64,000 nt of DNA, from positions 98,855,513-98,919,512 of the forward strand of contig OX457057.1 in NCBI GenBank assembly GCA_949752795.1, given 5' to 3'. The stretch comes from Hyperoodon ampullatus. Its lineage: Eukaryota > Chordata > Mammalia > Artiodactyla > Ziphiidae. The notes under the pieces are model-generated. The model was not told where the DNA came from, made no database searches, and saw nothing but the letters and a program-made list of their open reading frames with translations. Of this stretch, positions 23,936-38,300 are shown piece by piece. The stretch's first letter is position 1. The number at the start of each line of letters is the position of its first letter. The translations under genes were made by a program, and so were the position numbers.

Positions 23936-24373
23936 TTATTTTTGGTTCATCTTCTTACGCATTTCTTCAAGAGCTGCTTCTTTTTCTCTCAGCACCTGCT
24001 TAAGTCTTCTTATTTTTTCATCTCTAATGGTTTCTTCTAACTCTGGTGGTGTCATGGAGAAAATATCTTCAGTATAATTTTTATTGAAGGAATGGCTTGG
24101 CTCAAAAGCTGTATTTGAACTCAGTGTGTCTTTCTCTTGGTTCCCATGGATACAGTGTTTTACCTCAGATCTCTTTTCTTCCCTGGTTTTGTTGCGGCCT
24201 CTGAGAATGTTATGGTGTGATACATTTGAAGTCGGTAAAACACTGTTAACGAGTTGGGAACTGGTGACATTAGTTCCTCCATTTACAGTTGTGTTATAAA
24301 CACTCTCAGTTTTTCTCTTCTTTGTGTGATCCATCTTCTTATTGGTTTTTGCTTTTCTTTTCTTATCAAAACC
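23936..24373 (-). CDS. LRIF1: LRIF1 coding exon 4 (residues 618-762 and stop)
   Basis: 438 nt including the stop. The acceptor is ...ATTGCAACAG before GGT TTT GAT AAG, with a T-rich tract upstream. It encodes a bipartite-looking basic cluster ([11 protein letters not shown], then KKRK) for nuclear import, a variable linker, and a C-terminal helix [20 protein letters not shown] continuing to ...[10 protein letters not shown]. The helix has leucine/isoleucine heptad spacing and matches the coiled coil known to bind the SMCHD1 hinge. The stop is the first of two adjacent TAA codons. An AATAAA hexamer overlaps the stop, but using it would leave almost no 3' UTR. Confidence 0.95.
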   Translation of the reverse strand, partial: GFDKKRKAKTNKKMDHTKKRKTESVYNTTVNGGTNVTSSQLVNSVLPTSNVSHHNILRGRNKTREEKRSEVKHCIHGNQEKDTLSSNTAFEPSHSFNKNYTEDIFSMTPPELEETIRDEKIRRLKQVLREKEAALEEMRKKMNQK

Positions 24374-26308
24374 CTGTTGCAATGTTGAGTAAGATTCCAA
24401 AAGAAAAACAAAATATTATTGCTGAATAGTGTGCTCTTGAATTTAACAAAGTTTGCAGATACAAATATTTAGCCATTAAATTCAACTCAACAAAATATAA
24501 TTCACATATTCCTGCTTAAGTCAAATATTAGAAGTTATATTGATCTACTATGAAAACCTAACAACCATCTGTGGAGACATAAGAAATAGAATTTATTTAA
24601 TTTTTTTTTTCCTCTATAGAGTAGGCACATAGGGAAGATTATCACTGGGAAAGGTTGACTGGTTTTAGATCTGAAGTTCAGGATATTATACAGTAATGAA
24701 ATATTTATAAGTAGAATGACAGTAAGCAAAGTTATAAGGACTTTATTTTCATCATTATTGTGTAGATTTCTTAAGATGTTTAAATTAAAGTAATACTGCC
24801 GTGAGTATCTGCATGCTTATATTTTCCCTGCATTTCTGTCATTTCTTTTCTTTTTCTTTTTTAATTTTTTTTGGCCGTGCCATGTGGCTTGCGGGATCTT
24901 AGTTCCCTGACCAGGAATTGAACTGAGACCCCCAGCAGTGAGAGCTCGGAGTCCTAACCACTGGACTGGTAAGGAATTCCCTAAAGCAACATTTTAAATT
25001 AACTGGGGATGCATTTTTACCTGTGCATATACGGTTCTTAACACTGTTTTAGTATAATACATATACATGCAAATTTGGTAACAACTATCATTCATATTAA
25101 TGCACAAGACTAAAAAAAAATCAAGAAAATTAATACATTCATATATCTTTGAAGTACCTACAAAGGACACTTTAAAATCTATTACCTGTTTTCTCCCTTC
25201 CTCCTTCACTATAAACTCTGTCTCTTTGTAAGTATCACTTTTCACCAAACAGCTAAAGGAATCAAAACCTCCTCCAGAGCCCAAATGGTGAGGAATCCGA
25301 GTAAGGCACACACTCAAATCTTTAGTGAGACCAAATATCTTTCTAAGTTCAGCATCATTGTTCAGATATGATGCCTTATTGCTTCTTCCTTGGGAATTGT
25401 TCTTGTCATTTCTTTCTTGAGTAACTTTTTCTAATGTTGATGCCATCTCATTCTGGATCTGGAAATAGGAAAAGAAAACACACAAACAATACTGCCAATT
25501 ACTTAAGCTATTTTATCAGACTAGCAACTAAGTGATTACCTCATCTTACTTAAAATGCTATGCTTTAAAGTCCTAAATGACTGGATTGTATTACTCTTGC
25601 CTTACCACCCACACTTGAAAAGCTGAACTTAACTGAGCAAAACCAAAATGGTCTCCTACAATTTTACTTTCTTGTACTAGGAAAGTAACAGGTAGTTAAT
25701 TTTTAAACAAATGAAATGAGAATACAGACTAATGACAAGTTAAAAATAATCAATATAACATTATGTTGGAAATTGTCATCTTTTGGAAAACTCTTATAGC
25801 TTTAATCAATCTTGTACTTAATCAGAATTTACCTCCTTACATCTCTGGAGTTCACTGAATTCTGTACTGAAGGGGAGAACTACTGAACATTATTAAGTAG
25901 ACCTCTAAGAAGGAAAATGTGGGTACAAATATTTAGTGATTACACATACACATATCTTAAGTAGAACAGAAGGATAACTATGTGGATTTGTTGAGTAATT
26001 GAATGAGTCAGAAAGAAGGGCTAAAAAAAGGAACAGGAGACTTGTATACTAAAAAAACAAAAAACAACCAAACAACCCAATCAAGATGTTGATAAATTCT
26101 TTTTCCACAAATGACTGAAAGGTATTTATTAGCCATATCCTGCCCCTTCTACTGTCTACCTAAAAAAGTTGCCAGATATCTCCCTACCACCACAAAACAA
26201 ACAAACAAATCCCAGCACTGCTCTGTGCATAATATTAATCTCTTCATATACTAAAAGTAAGCTCTTAAGTATATATGTATGCATGTATATGTATTTATGT
26301 GTACAAAG

Positions 26309-26349
<41 letters not shown>

Positions 26350-29300
26350 ATTTTACTAAGCTTTGAATTCACATTATCCTTCTCCAACTCTCCTAAATCT
26401 TGTTGCTCTGCGATTTGTTTGTTTAATTTTGCTTTGAAGACTTGGCATGCCAAATGATTCTAGAGAAAAATACTGCTTCAGCTCTATTACACTCCTCAAA
26501 CATTTCCTTCAGATGAAAGCTTTGACTTAATTAAGGATTCATGTGCGTATGGTATGTGTGTGATGAAGAGGAGGATGGGAGAGGAGGGAAAGAGAGGTAT
26601 CATAGATAACTAACTTTGAGAATTAAGAAAGAAAAATTTTCTATATACATAGATAAAAAGAACACCCTAACATGGGAAATTTACCTTTGGTTCTTGGTCT
26701 CTGAAAACACACTGTTGTGAAGTAACAGTTGTTGCATCAACAGAGGAACTTATTTTCTCTATGCTGTGGATGATATTTCCTTTTCTGGGGGAATTTTGTC
26801 CTGTACTAAATCCATCTGGAAAGTCTGGCTTTGAGAATAAAGTCTTACTCTGCTTTAAGTAGTTAATGGATTGGTTCATACTATGTGGGTTTGGGGTAGA
26901 AAGAGATGGTTTCTCCACTTTCTTATTCTTCTCTGCCCTTAGATTGGCCATGGAAGCAAGCTGGGTATTTGAAAGTGATTTTGTCTCCATCTGGGAAGAT
27001 TTACTTTTAGCCAAAACAATATTTACAACCTCTCTGGATATTTCTGTGACTGGACTTGAACTTACTATCTGTGATGTATCTTTTCTTGGTGGAATATCAG
27101 GAGAAACAGAATTCTCTTGGTCAATTTGTGATGGCAAAACATCTGTCCCCCTTTTAGCCAACAGATAGACTTTCCCATTAAACATAACCAAAGCATTATC
27201 TTTAATAGGCATACTTTTGGATTGTGTCCCACTAGGACTGATGGTACTCAATGGTGGCATATTTACAGTATCATCTCCCAAACTTTTCCTATCTACAAAA
27301 GTTTTTAAAATCTTTGAAGCCACATTATTTGAAGATTTAACAGGAACAAGAGATGGAGTGCAAGGCTGTAGATTTTCTTGAAAAATCCATTTCACTGGAG
27401 CAGCTTGAGAATGCTGACCACCTTTTAATTGTGTCTCTTTAGCAACATTCATTGGAATCTGTGTGGTATTTAGTATCATTGGCTTTGCTATTTCTGTAAC
27501 AGGTTTTGGGTAAATGTTTTGAAAGTTCTTGGTAACTACATTTTTCACTGTATTTACAGGAGATACATAAATAACAGTTGGTATTTGGGAGGCCTCAACT
27601 GTTCCTGAGGTACTTGTGGTTGCAGTTGCAAGTATCTTTTGCTGAACTGAAGGAGGCAATGAAGACGCTGGTACAGATTTCACTTCAGCATGGGCTGGAA
27701 TCTGTAAATGATGCCCAGAAGGCAAAACCGGAGACTTCACAGTCATTGGAAGACTCTGGGTATTTACTAAAATATAAGATGAATCATTTTGTGTTGAGGA
27801 GGGAGAAACAGCAAACGTTTGCATGGTGAGTCCATCAATTTTCACACCATGACTCTGAACTTTAGAAACTGATGAGGTAAAATTTTCAGTTCCCACAGAA
27901 GTAGCTCTAACTTTTTCTGCTGTGTCTACTGTTCTTGTAAGAAAATAGTTTGAAGAACTGGCTGGCTGAAAAATGGGCATTTGAACTGATGCACTTGTGG
28001 AGGAGCTGGAAATCTGAGTCTGAAAAGTAACTTGAACTGGATTTCCTGTATTCCCTTTCAAAGCATCAGACATGACTGTAGATTGAACTAGTGGTATAAG
28101 ATTTCCAGAGGAATTAGGAATTGGAAGTAATTGCAGAAGATTTTTTCCATCCGAGCCAATCGTCTGAACTACTTGGTACATGCAGCCTGAAACACTTAAA
28201 AGAACATCGTGTAAATAAATACAACATACTACATGGTATATACATTTTATTTAAAAACAAGTATTTGCAAACACTATGTTTTAAAAATAAAAAATTATAA
28301 AATATAATAATGTAAGTATGTAATTTGTCACTTTGAGTTTTCAAAGTGAAATACTGCAAAAGAAAGATTTTGAAGAAGTAGAAGAGATAATCAAAGATAT
28401 GGTCAGCTTTGATATAGATCTCCTCACATGATTAGGCAATGGGTATAAGATATTAGCATTTATTCCTAAAAGTAGACTTTTCTAAGTTTTACCCTGTATA
28501 AAATTTCAGCTACTAGAATATGCTCCTCTTAAACTATTAGCATCCTTCCTTCTTTTCCTTAAATTCTTTCCTCTAGTCCTTCTCCTTTACTATTATTGAC
28601 CAGGATTCTTATTTTACCTCCATTTATGCTTATTCTATTTCCCTCACTCTTTTTTCCCCCTACCCAATCTGTTCTGTATTCTTCTGTAATGACAAGTTCT
28701 ACTGTCAGCCATTCTTTTGCTTAAGGCATCTCTTAAGATGATACCTTAGTTTGCCACATTTCTGGAGACTAAACTGAGTTACTCATGTAGGAACCAGTTT
28801 TTTCTTTGATTTATTGTTCCATCATGTTTGATGTTTGGTGTTAAATAGCTCTTGGTATGGCAATTACTCATATTAGTTCCAATTGCTGGTCAACCCATAT
28901 TTATAATAGCAACATCATTTCAGCTGAATGGTTTTCAGTGAATGTGGAATACACTGGAAGTCAATAATTTTTTAACTTAGCCTATTTTGATTCTATTAAC
29001 AGTTATCAGCTATTACTTAGCACAGATCGTCTGATTTTTTTTTAAAAAATCCAATACTAATCTGTATCTGTTTGTATAATCAATTATTTGTAGATTACTT
29101 AAATGCAGACACCTCAAGTTATACATACCTGAAACCATCCTTCAGTTCTTGGACAATACTAAACCCTCATGGGACTCAGGGTAGTCACACATGCTACTTA
29201 GTTATTCTTCACCCACCCATATACTCAACTCTCAACATAAATGATACTTCCCAGAAGATACATTCTCTGGCCACCTTAACTACCCTTGCTCTTCCTTCCC

Positions 29301-32300
29301 AGGTAATAATATTACATCTGTTAGTTTCCTTCATGGTACATATCACAAGTTGTCATCATATATTAATGTTTTTTTTCCACTGGTCTACATATTGTCTCTC
29401 ATACTAAATTCCAGCAATATGGGTACAGAGTCCATGTCCTATAGACCCAATATGGCCTCACATGACTAAGATTAAATGAAAAAAATTTAAGAATGAAAAA
29501 TAATAATTAGAATTCTCACTAGTGTAGAGGTGTGTTTTTCTGCCTATAGGTGTTTTTAAAGCTTCAGGTATTAATACAAATCAAAGCCAAGATTCTAGGA
29601 AGCACTGGATTCAGTTTTACCTTTCTGCAACCCCAAATAACATAATTATATCCTTATAAATATTTAAAAGTTTTCTGGCCCTTTGATAGCACTTCAAAAT
29701 GTTATATTTACTTTCAATAAATTAAAAGTTAATCTCTAAAGAAGTATGAACATAAAGAAACGTATGAATTCTTGCTTTGACAGCTTGAAGAAGAAAACCC
29801 ACCTTCACCTCCTCCCTATCCCCCAAAAAGCAAATATAAACTGGATCAGAACTTAATTTATTAAACCAAAATTTACTGAGTGTCTGTTATGGTTTAGGCA
29901 CCAGACTCAGCTATGTAGCTCAGTAAGCTACAGCCTGGGGCCAAGTCTGGCCCCCTCCCTGTTTCTGTATAGTACACAAGCTAAGAATGGTCTTTTTATT
30001 TTAATTTTTAAAAATCACAAAAATAACATTTTGTGATATATGAAAATTATGAGTTTCAAAACTCTGTATCCATAAATAAAGTTTTATTAGTAAACAGTCA
30101 CACCCATTTTTTATGTATTGTACATGGCTGCTTTCTGCTGCAACAACAGAGTTAAGTAGTTGCAGCAAAGATCACATGGCCTATAAAGCCTAAACATTTA
30201 CTATCTGGTCCTTTACAGAAAATGTTTGCTAGCCTCTAAGCTAGTTCAACCTACAATCCCTAAAAGAACTTAAAATGCTGGGTACATGGACATGTAAATA
30301 GGCAATTTTTATTGAGATAAATGATGTACTTGGAAGAGTACAAAAATGCTCACTCCTTTTCTTTAAACATTTTCTTCCCAAGGTTTCCTAGATATGACAT
30401 ACTTCTATCCCTGTAGTGACTCCTCAGTCTTCTTTGCCAACTCATCCTGCTTGAATCAACCTTAAAATGTTGGAATTCACCAAAGCTTAAATTCTTCTCT
30501 TCTTACTCTGTAAGCTTTCCCCCAGATGATTTATTTTATATGCATGACTTCAATTAAACTACCATTTATATATCAACAATTCAAATAGTTATATCTTAGC
30601 TCTTTTGAGATTCAGGCTTATATGTCCAACTTCCCTCTTGACATTTCCATTCAGAATCTCAAATGCGCCTAAAACTCAACATGGTCTTTTCCAGTGTTTT
30701 TCCTTCAGTAAATGGCATCCAAACTATCTTAGATGCCTAAATCTGAACAAGTAACTCCAGCTTTCTTACCATCTGTATTCAACCTATCACAAAATCCTGT
30801 TGATATTAACTCCTAAATTTACCTTGATCTATTCAATCGTTTACAAATCAATTGTTCCCACTCTAGTCCATCTCTGGCTTGGTCTATTATGGTAGCTTCA
30901 TAACTGGTCTTTTCTTCAGTCTGCCATATCCTCTTCAAATTACTCAGCACTCTAACACTAGCCCTTCCCTGCTTAAAACATTTCATCAGCTTCCCACTTT
31001 CTTTGAGTGGTAGAAAGAAAACCAAGAGATTCTGATGCAATGGAAGCCAAAGGAAGAGAGAGTTTCAAAAAAATTGGGCAATTCTATTGAAAGTTTCTGA
31101 GAGGCCAAGTAGGATGCAGGTTAAAAATGTATACTGGAATTAAGGGCATGAGGATCACTGATGGCTTTAAAAGAGCAGTTTGGTGGGGAAAGAAGTTGGT
31201 AGGAGTGAATATGAAGAAAGAATATGAAGACAGCAAGGACTGACAACTCTTTTATGAACTTTGACTGTAAGAGGAAGAGAAAAACTGGAAAGCACCTGGA
31301 AATTAAATGGGGTCAAAGAAAAGATCTTTTCTTTTTTTCTTTTTTTTTAATGTTAGGTGAACTAGAGCATAAATGCTCATGTGAGTCAACAAAAGGAAGA
31401 GACTGGTAATAAAGGAGAAAGAGGGGTAATTAATAATGTAAAGTTTGAAAAGGAGGTAGGAAATTGAGACCATAAGACAGTTGAAGGGACTGAACCTTAA
31501 AGAGAGCTGGAGATGTATGTCTTTTCATAGGAACTGGAAGAGAGGTTAGGTGCATTTGCAGGTAAGTTAAAGCTTTGGCATTAGAAGGTTGAGGTAATTC
31601 TGATCTAGTGGCTTTTCCTTGTACTATGAAATAAGGACATGACATCATTTGCTAAGAAGAGCAAAAACAAGGAGAGATTTGAGGATAATCAAAAAGATTT
31701 GAAACAGTCTTTGTGAAAAGTAAGCTGACCTCAGAAAATATCAGTCATCAGGCAGTGTTGATGGCCCAGGGAGATAGGTAATGATCATGAATTCATAGTA
31801 ATACCAACCTGTGCTCATGAGAGTCTCCCTGTTTCACCAGGTATAGGCAGAGAAAGTAAATCACTGAGTTCATCCAAGATTGGGGTGGCTTCAGAAGGGT
31901 ATAACAAAAATCAAAGAGGAACAAAAGATTTTAGGGTACTGAAAAAAATTACCAAATGATGAAATGCAGAATCTATACTAGATGGGAAGGAAATGAGAAC
32001 ATAAAAGGCTAATGTATAGGGAGAAAATAAAGGGAATGGACTGAGGGCCAGATAAAGAACAGTCAGAGTGGGAATACTTAAACAACTAAGCTAAAATATA
32101 GGAACTGGTGTTTGGAAAGCAGGATGCCTAAATCAAGAATTTTGTAGATGCAGCAACTTCATCTGATAACAAGAACTACAGAAGTGGATAGCTGGTGATA
32201 GAATGGAGAAAACACTGAGGAAAAAGATCTTTGTACTGAAAGACCAGGTGACAAAGAGGTTATTGACACAGATGCTAAAGTTATGTAGGATTAGAGAGAA

Positions 32301-35300
32301 GATTGGGATGTGGGTGCCAAGTTCAGTGACAGAAAGTTGGTAGATGGTGTTAATGAACCATGATTAGGACCATCTACCAACTTTCTGTCACTGATATGCC
32401 AAAAAGTTGTCTTGAAGCCCACTGTCTTCTATTGTCTTCTGCAATCTATTTTCTTTCCCATTATTCTACGACACCTTATTCTCAAAGATTACGAAATATG
32501 TCTGCACAGTTAAATCTGGCTTTACTCTATACTCATTCCCTAGGTGCTCTCTGCTGAAATTAACACTGGTAGCTAATTATCCCTCCATCTTGAACCTCTT
32601 CCTACTACGATTTCCATTGTGTACAATATTTGTCTTTCTTAATGTTCCCTTTCTTATTCATTTTCTGCATTTTAAGTATCCAACTATGACTTCTCCCAAA
32701 AGTACAGTTCTTGACCCTGTTTTTTCTTTAACACATTCTTCCTTTGTAAATCAACCATACCTCAATAAAAAAATAAAATTTTAAAAAGGCATTCTTCCTT
32801 AAAGACTGCACCAAGGTAAGAGTTCAAAGCTTCAACTATTACCTTCAACTATCTCTTCTGCAATAATGACTCTCATGTTATATCCTTTTATTCTATCCCC
32901 CAATATTGACCTCAATTCCATATTTGTGATGTCTGACCAAACATTTCCACTTTTAATACCACTACTTTAAAGTTAAAATTACTCTGTACTGAAAACTACT
33001 ACTCTATCTTACCATCCAGTCATGTGTCAGCACTACTGTTTTCCATGTCACTTAGGTCTTAAATCACCTAGTAATCTCTATCTTTACCACCCTCTTTATT
33101 CACCTTTAATTCATCCATAGTACTTTGTATAGATGCTTACAAAGGATAAACATTCAATAAATGTATACTGAATGAATCACCAAGTCTATAAAGTTTTTTT
33201 TTCTTTTTTACAGCTCTTACTCATATTCTCTTTCTTCACCTTTGTCACTTCTACTTGCTAGATCAGACCTGCATCACCTTGTATCTAGTCCTCATTATCT
33301 CATTCCTATGTTTGGCTCTGACTTTTAAACTAGTTTTTCTGACTGTGGCCATTATCATTATGTATCTCTGGCAGACTAAATCATTGTTTTCATCCTGTTA
33401 CCTCCTTGCTCAAAGTTTCAGTAATTCATCAGTGCCAATTCAGCCTGACATGAAAATCATCTACAATCTAGCCCAACCAATCTCTACAACAGTACCACCT
33501 AGAACGTCTCAGCATAAAATCTCTGGTCCTACCAGAAAGGTCTCTACTATTCTGGATTGTCTCATGTACATTATTTACTCTAAGAATTCTTTAAGTTTTT
33601 TTTTCTTCTCTAACAATTTAAAACATAGTTATAAACTGAGGATCACTCCATCTTCTCCATGAAATATCTGCTAGTCACTCAAACTCATATTAATTTCTTC
33701 CAAGTTGGAATCCCTAAAGCACTCTCATTGGTGCCACTAATGCTAGGAGTTACATAATGCCTTCCATATGGCCTTTGATCTATTAGTTAATTTTAAAAAA
33801 TGAGTAAAGTATTTTTTTCCTCAGTGAGCTTGAAACCCCTTATGGTCAGAGACTACATCATTTATTTTATAACTGTTCTTCCAATACCAAGCACAGTAGG
33901 CCCTCAAAAAAATATTTAAAAAATAAGGCAGCTCTTTCAAATATTTCAAACATATTGAAATGTCTCAATACCTTTATTGTTTAGTCTTATTTAGTTTATG
34001 TACTTCATTTGTCAGTAACATGTGGCTAACAGATTAGAAGCTTCAACAGAGCAGAACACATGCTTTTATAATTAATTATTTGTATGGGGCAAACATTTTA
34101 ATTGGCATATTAGTTAAACAAATCACACAGGCTTCTGATACTTCATTCATATACTTTATTATATGGCCCCTATATTTCCGCTTTATAAAAAACATTTATA
34201 TTGCACAAACTCTTTTCAAATCTAATCACGGATTTTCCCTCTCTTCTCCATTTCCCCTCCAAAAAAGGGAAGGAAAATACAGTTTCTTCTATGTCAGTAT
34301 ATCAGTAGAAATTCATACAATCTACCAGAGACCATAAATTCATTAAGGGTAGGTTATCCTATTCGTATCTATATTCTCTACACCTAATAGAGCAACTGGC
34401 ACACTGTAGACAATATTAGCTGAATTGAATCCTACAAGCTCTAATTTTAAAAAAAATCTGTGATTTCCTAGTAACAAATGGAATGAGTTCTAAAAATTAA
34501 ACTGAAATGCAGAATGCTAAGGAAAGAAGTGATAAATCAGGGTGAAATTCATACTTCTTCAATCAATATATATATTTTTCAGCTATAGAAGAGAACTTCC
34601 ACTTAACATACTAAAACCCTATAAAGATTCTGTTTTCTTAAAGATCATATTCTGTTAGCTAAGGTTAGAACTAAAACTAGAACCGGACTTTGCATTCCAT
34701 GCTCTGGTTAGGTAATCAACATGGTAATTATTTTAAACCAACTAGGATTTGAACTGAGAAACTACACTGGAAAACTAATACAGTTTAAGGCTTTAAAAGA
34801 GAACACAGGAATACATTTGAAAGATTATGGGCTTCTAATCCTGGCTCTTCCAATTATTAGTTGATTGACTTTGGTAAATTTACTTAACCTCTTTGAATCT
34901 TTCTTCATTTGTAAAGGTTTGCTATAACTGGTTGGGATTCTAATAAGCTCCCAATATATGCTAGATATCATCTTCCACTAAAATATATAATTCGTGTCCA
35001 AGAACAAGTAAATGAATCAGGTAATCTTTTGAAAATGTGAGAAATTTAATAAAAGATATAGTAAACATACTTATAATATTATATAACTTCTGGCATTTTT
35101 GACTATTCTAATTTTGAGTGAAGCATTTACAGATTAGATATGGAATGATAAAAATTTTGCAGGTTACTGAACATTTCATAGATAATTTTGCAAAATTTTC
35201 AACTGCTAAGACTTTTTTCCATCTTACTCTCTCTGATTCAACATTATGTACATACATAACATACACAAGTACATAATGTAATAATATATGATAATATTTA

Positions 35301-38300
35301 CCATATAATATTATATACATAATAGATATGTTATTGTAAACAGTTGTCATTAACTCTAACCCTAATAAACAGTCCAACAAGGTAGGTATTGCCATTCCTA
35401 TTTTATAGTTGAGAAAACGAAGATTTAGTAATATTAAATAACTTATTCAGAGACATGCTTTCTTGGGCAATCCCATGCATTTTCTTGTATTTACTTTAGC
35501 ACAACCCTAATATAACAGGGTCTCAAAAATTCATGAATAAACTGAGAGATTAATGAGAAATAGATTTCAGTTAGCCTTATGGTATGTGTGTCTTTCTCTC
35601 TCTCTCTGCCTCTCGTACACATACACACACACACACACACACACAAATCACAACGGCTAAGATAATAACACTTACACTGTACAAAACTAAATGCACACTG
35701 AACTGACAATGAAACATTATCTGTCTAACCAAACCAAGCCCCCTGCTGAGGACACCCATTTTAGCTCCCTATTTAAGAACAAAGGGTCAAAGGCAGATAG
35801 AAGCCAACTGCCTATCATTCTCTATTTTCAGCTCTGACCCTGCCTGAGTTTCAGATTCAAATATCTCGCTGATTGCCTTCTTGGTGTGTTCCTCACCTCA
35901 ATTAATTTACCAATATCTACCCAGAAAATTGGCATCATAATTGATCCACTTTTCTTCATGCCAATTCACTGACAAGGTCTGCCTATTTTCCTTTCTATAT
36001 TTCTTTGAATCCAACCCTTGCTCTCCATTAGCTAGTGCAGGCTCTCAGAATATCTGAAGGGACAACTGAAATAGAATCCTTATATGCCTGACCCCTCACC
36101 CCCAAATCCACACTGCCATCAGTTACCTAAAATGACACCTGACCATGACAGTTCTTTTCTTAAAATCCTCTGAAGGCTCTCCAACAGATGAAGTCTAATC
36201 TTTCAGCAAACCCTTAAGAGCTCTCTATTTATCCTACTTATTACTAGTAATAAGTCATACTGCTGATTTTTTTAATCAATTCCCTCTTCCTGGGCATAGC
36301 CTGCATTCATCTTTAATTGGATAGCTGATACTTACATTCCCCAACTCAGCCACTCCAGAAACCTTTCCTACAATTCCCTTTCTGTATGCCCTCACAGCAT
36401 CATCCTGTGCATAACACTATTAAAAAGTGTATTACATCATATCCACCTCTAGACTTAAGGTTCTTCATGGGCATGGCCCATATCCTACTCTTTAGTCAGT
36501 CTCTCCATTTAGCACTGTCTGTCACATAGCAGGCACTCAGTGAACGTTTTTTAACCAAATGTTTGAACGATACAGATAATAAGTGGTGACCTAGAATATG
36601 AACCTAGGTCTCTGTAACTCTACCTTGTTTCTGTACCTCTACCAAGGTCTTTGTAACTCTACTGTACCATTCTGACTCCTGCTTTGCTCTTTGCATATGA
36701 AGTCCAAATCTAAATAAACTTAATGTTTACTGTCACAAATATCTTCCGGATTTTTCCTTTGTACTATAAGATTAAATTTGGGTTTTACATTTTATGCACT
36801 GATGAAGAGATACTTTTTAAACAATAAACATTCTGTATCATATTACTGAAAAACTTTACAGCAGGAAAGAAGTAACTCAAGAAAAACTCAAGTATCTACA
36901 GAAAATAATAAAATCATATAGTCACTTTAAACTTATGAAGAAAATGATTTTGTACCATCAAAATATAAGAAAATATAAGAAATCTAAGAAAATGAAGCGT
37001 CCAATAAACTAAAGAGATGACATTAATCTAACTATTTGCAAAAGTATATTTGGACATCATGCAGATTGTTACTTATAAAAAAGAATAGAATCAAATATGC
37101 AATCAATAACCAAAGTAAATGTCAAATAGTTTCAGAAAGGCATCTTGTAAATGTCCGAAGTATGTGATTTAAAATCTAGAGGATTTGAAGAAATAAATGC
37201 ATTCAAAGATGATAAAAATAATGCATAAACCAATGAGTTAATGAACTCCAGATAACTGATGAAGGTAACTAAAACAGAATTCAACTTGTAATGTTTTAAA
37301 AATATAGATAGCCAAAAGAAGTAGAAACTGGATAACAGTTAAATAACACAATACACAAAAAGTAAGATTCTTACTCTATCTTATTTCTGATATTGAAAAA
37401 GAATGCAATCCTGAAACAAATTGTGTTAAATTAGGGTAAATCAGATGTTATCAAATATCCAGGTACTAAAACAAGATAGAAGAAATGAACAATCATTAAA
37501 GACTAATTCTATTTTTGCATATCTATACATGGCACTACCTCTGCCTTCCCCCTCAACTTCTACCAAAAATAAGCCAACAAAAAACATACATGCACAAAAG
37601 CTGGCTCCTGTTAAGAGCTGAAATACAATGGTTCTTTCTTGGCAGTTCTTCCATATGGTTTTAGCTCAACACTTTTGGTGACGATTTCTCTTTAGAATAT
37701 TATGCATACTTTTTAGAAGTGTTTATTACAATTAGGTTTTATATCTACTTGTAACTACCTACTTCCTGGGCTAAAATTTGTATAGAAGTAAAGTTGTATC
37801 CTTACGATAATAATAATAGCTAACATTTAAATAATGCTTTTCTATTTTTCCTACACTAAGTATTTTAGTATATTCATTCTTTTAATCCTTAAAATACCTC
37901 TAGGTGCTCTTATTTACAGACTGGAAACCAGGTCACTTGGCCTCACAAATAGTAACTAGCAAAGCTAGCATTAAACCTAGTGAGCCCGATTTTCTTCAAT
38001 CATAAATGCTCTTCCATGATTTTTACATCTCCATTTCCATGCTTTCTTCTTCACATTTTCCTTCTGCAGGGACTCGTTAACTTTCTTCTCGCCACTTATT
38101 ATATACCCACAAACCATGGAGAGTACAACTTAAAATATTCTACCTTAGCAAACAATTTTGTTCCGGTTTTATTTCTTCTTGATTAATATGAGCTTAAAAA
38201 AAACACTGAGTTAGTGATAAACTATTGTCTAAATTTACAAATAAGTGTCTAAGAAATACTAGAATCTCCCCCTGACAAATGTAATTCCTCTACATAAACA

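Noticed and set aside
23932..23937. AATAAA (minus) overlapping the LRIF1 stop as the polyadenylation signal
   Set aside because: It would leave almost no 3' UTR; the hexamer at 22993-22998 is more plausible.
24994..25485. 163-codon ORF as a whole
   Set aside because: Only 25458-25186 is exon 3. The remainder reads into introns past clear GT and AG sites.
28179..28181. ATG in exon 2 as LRIF1 start
   Set aside because: Exon 1 supplies an upstream in-frame ATG with a good context and matching splice phase.
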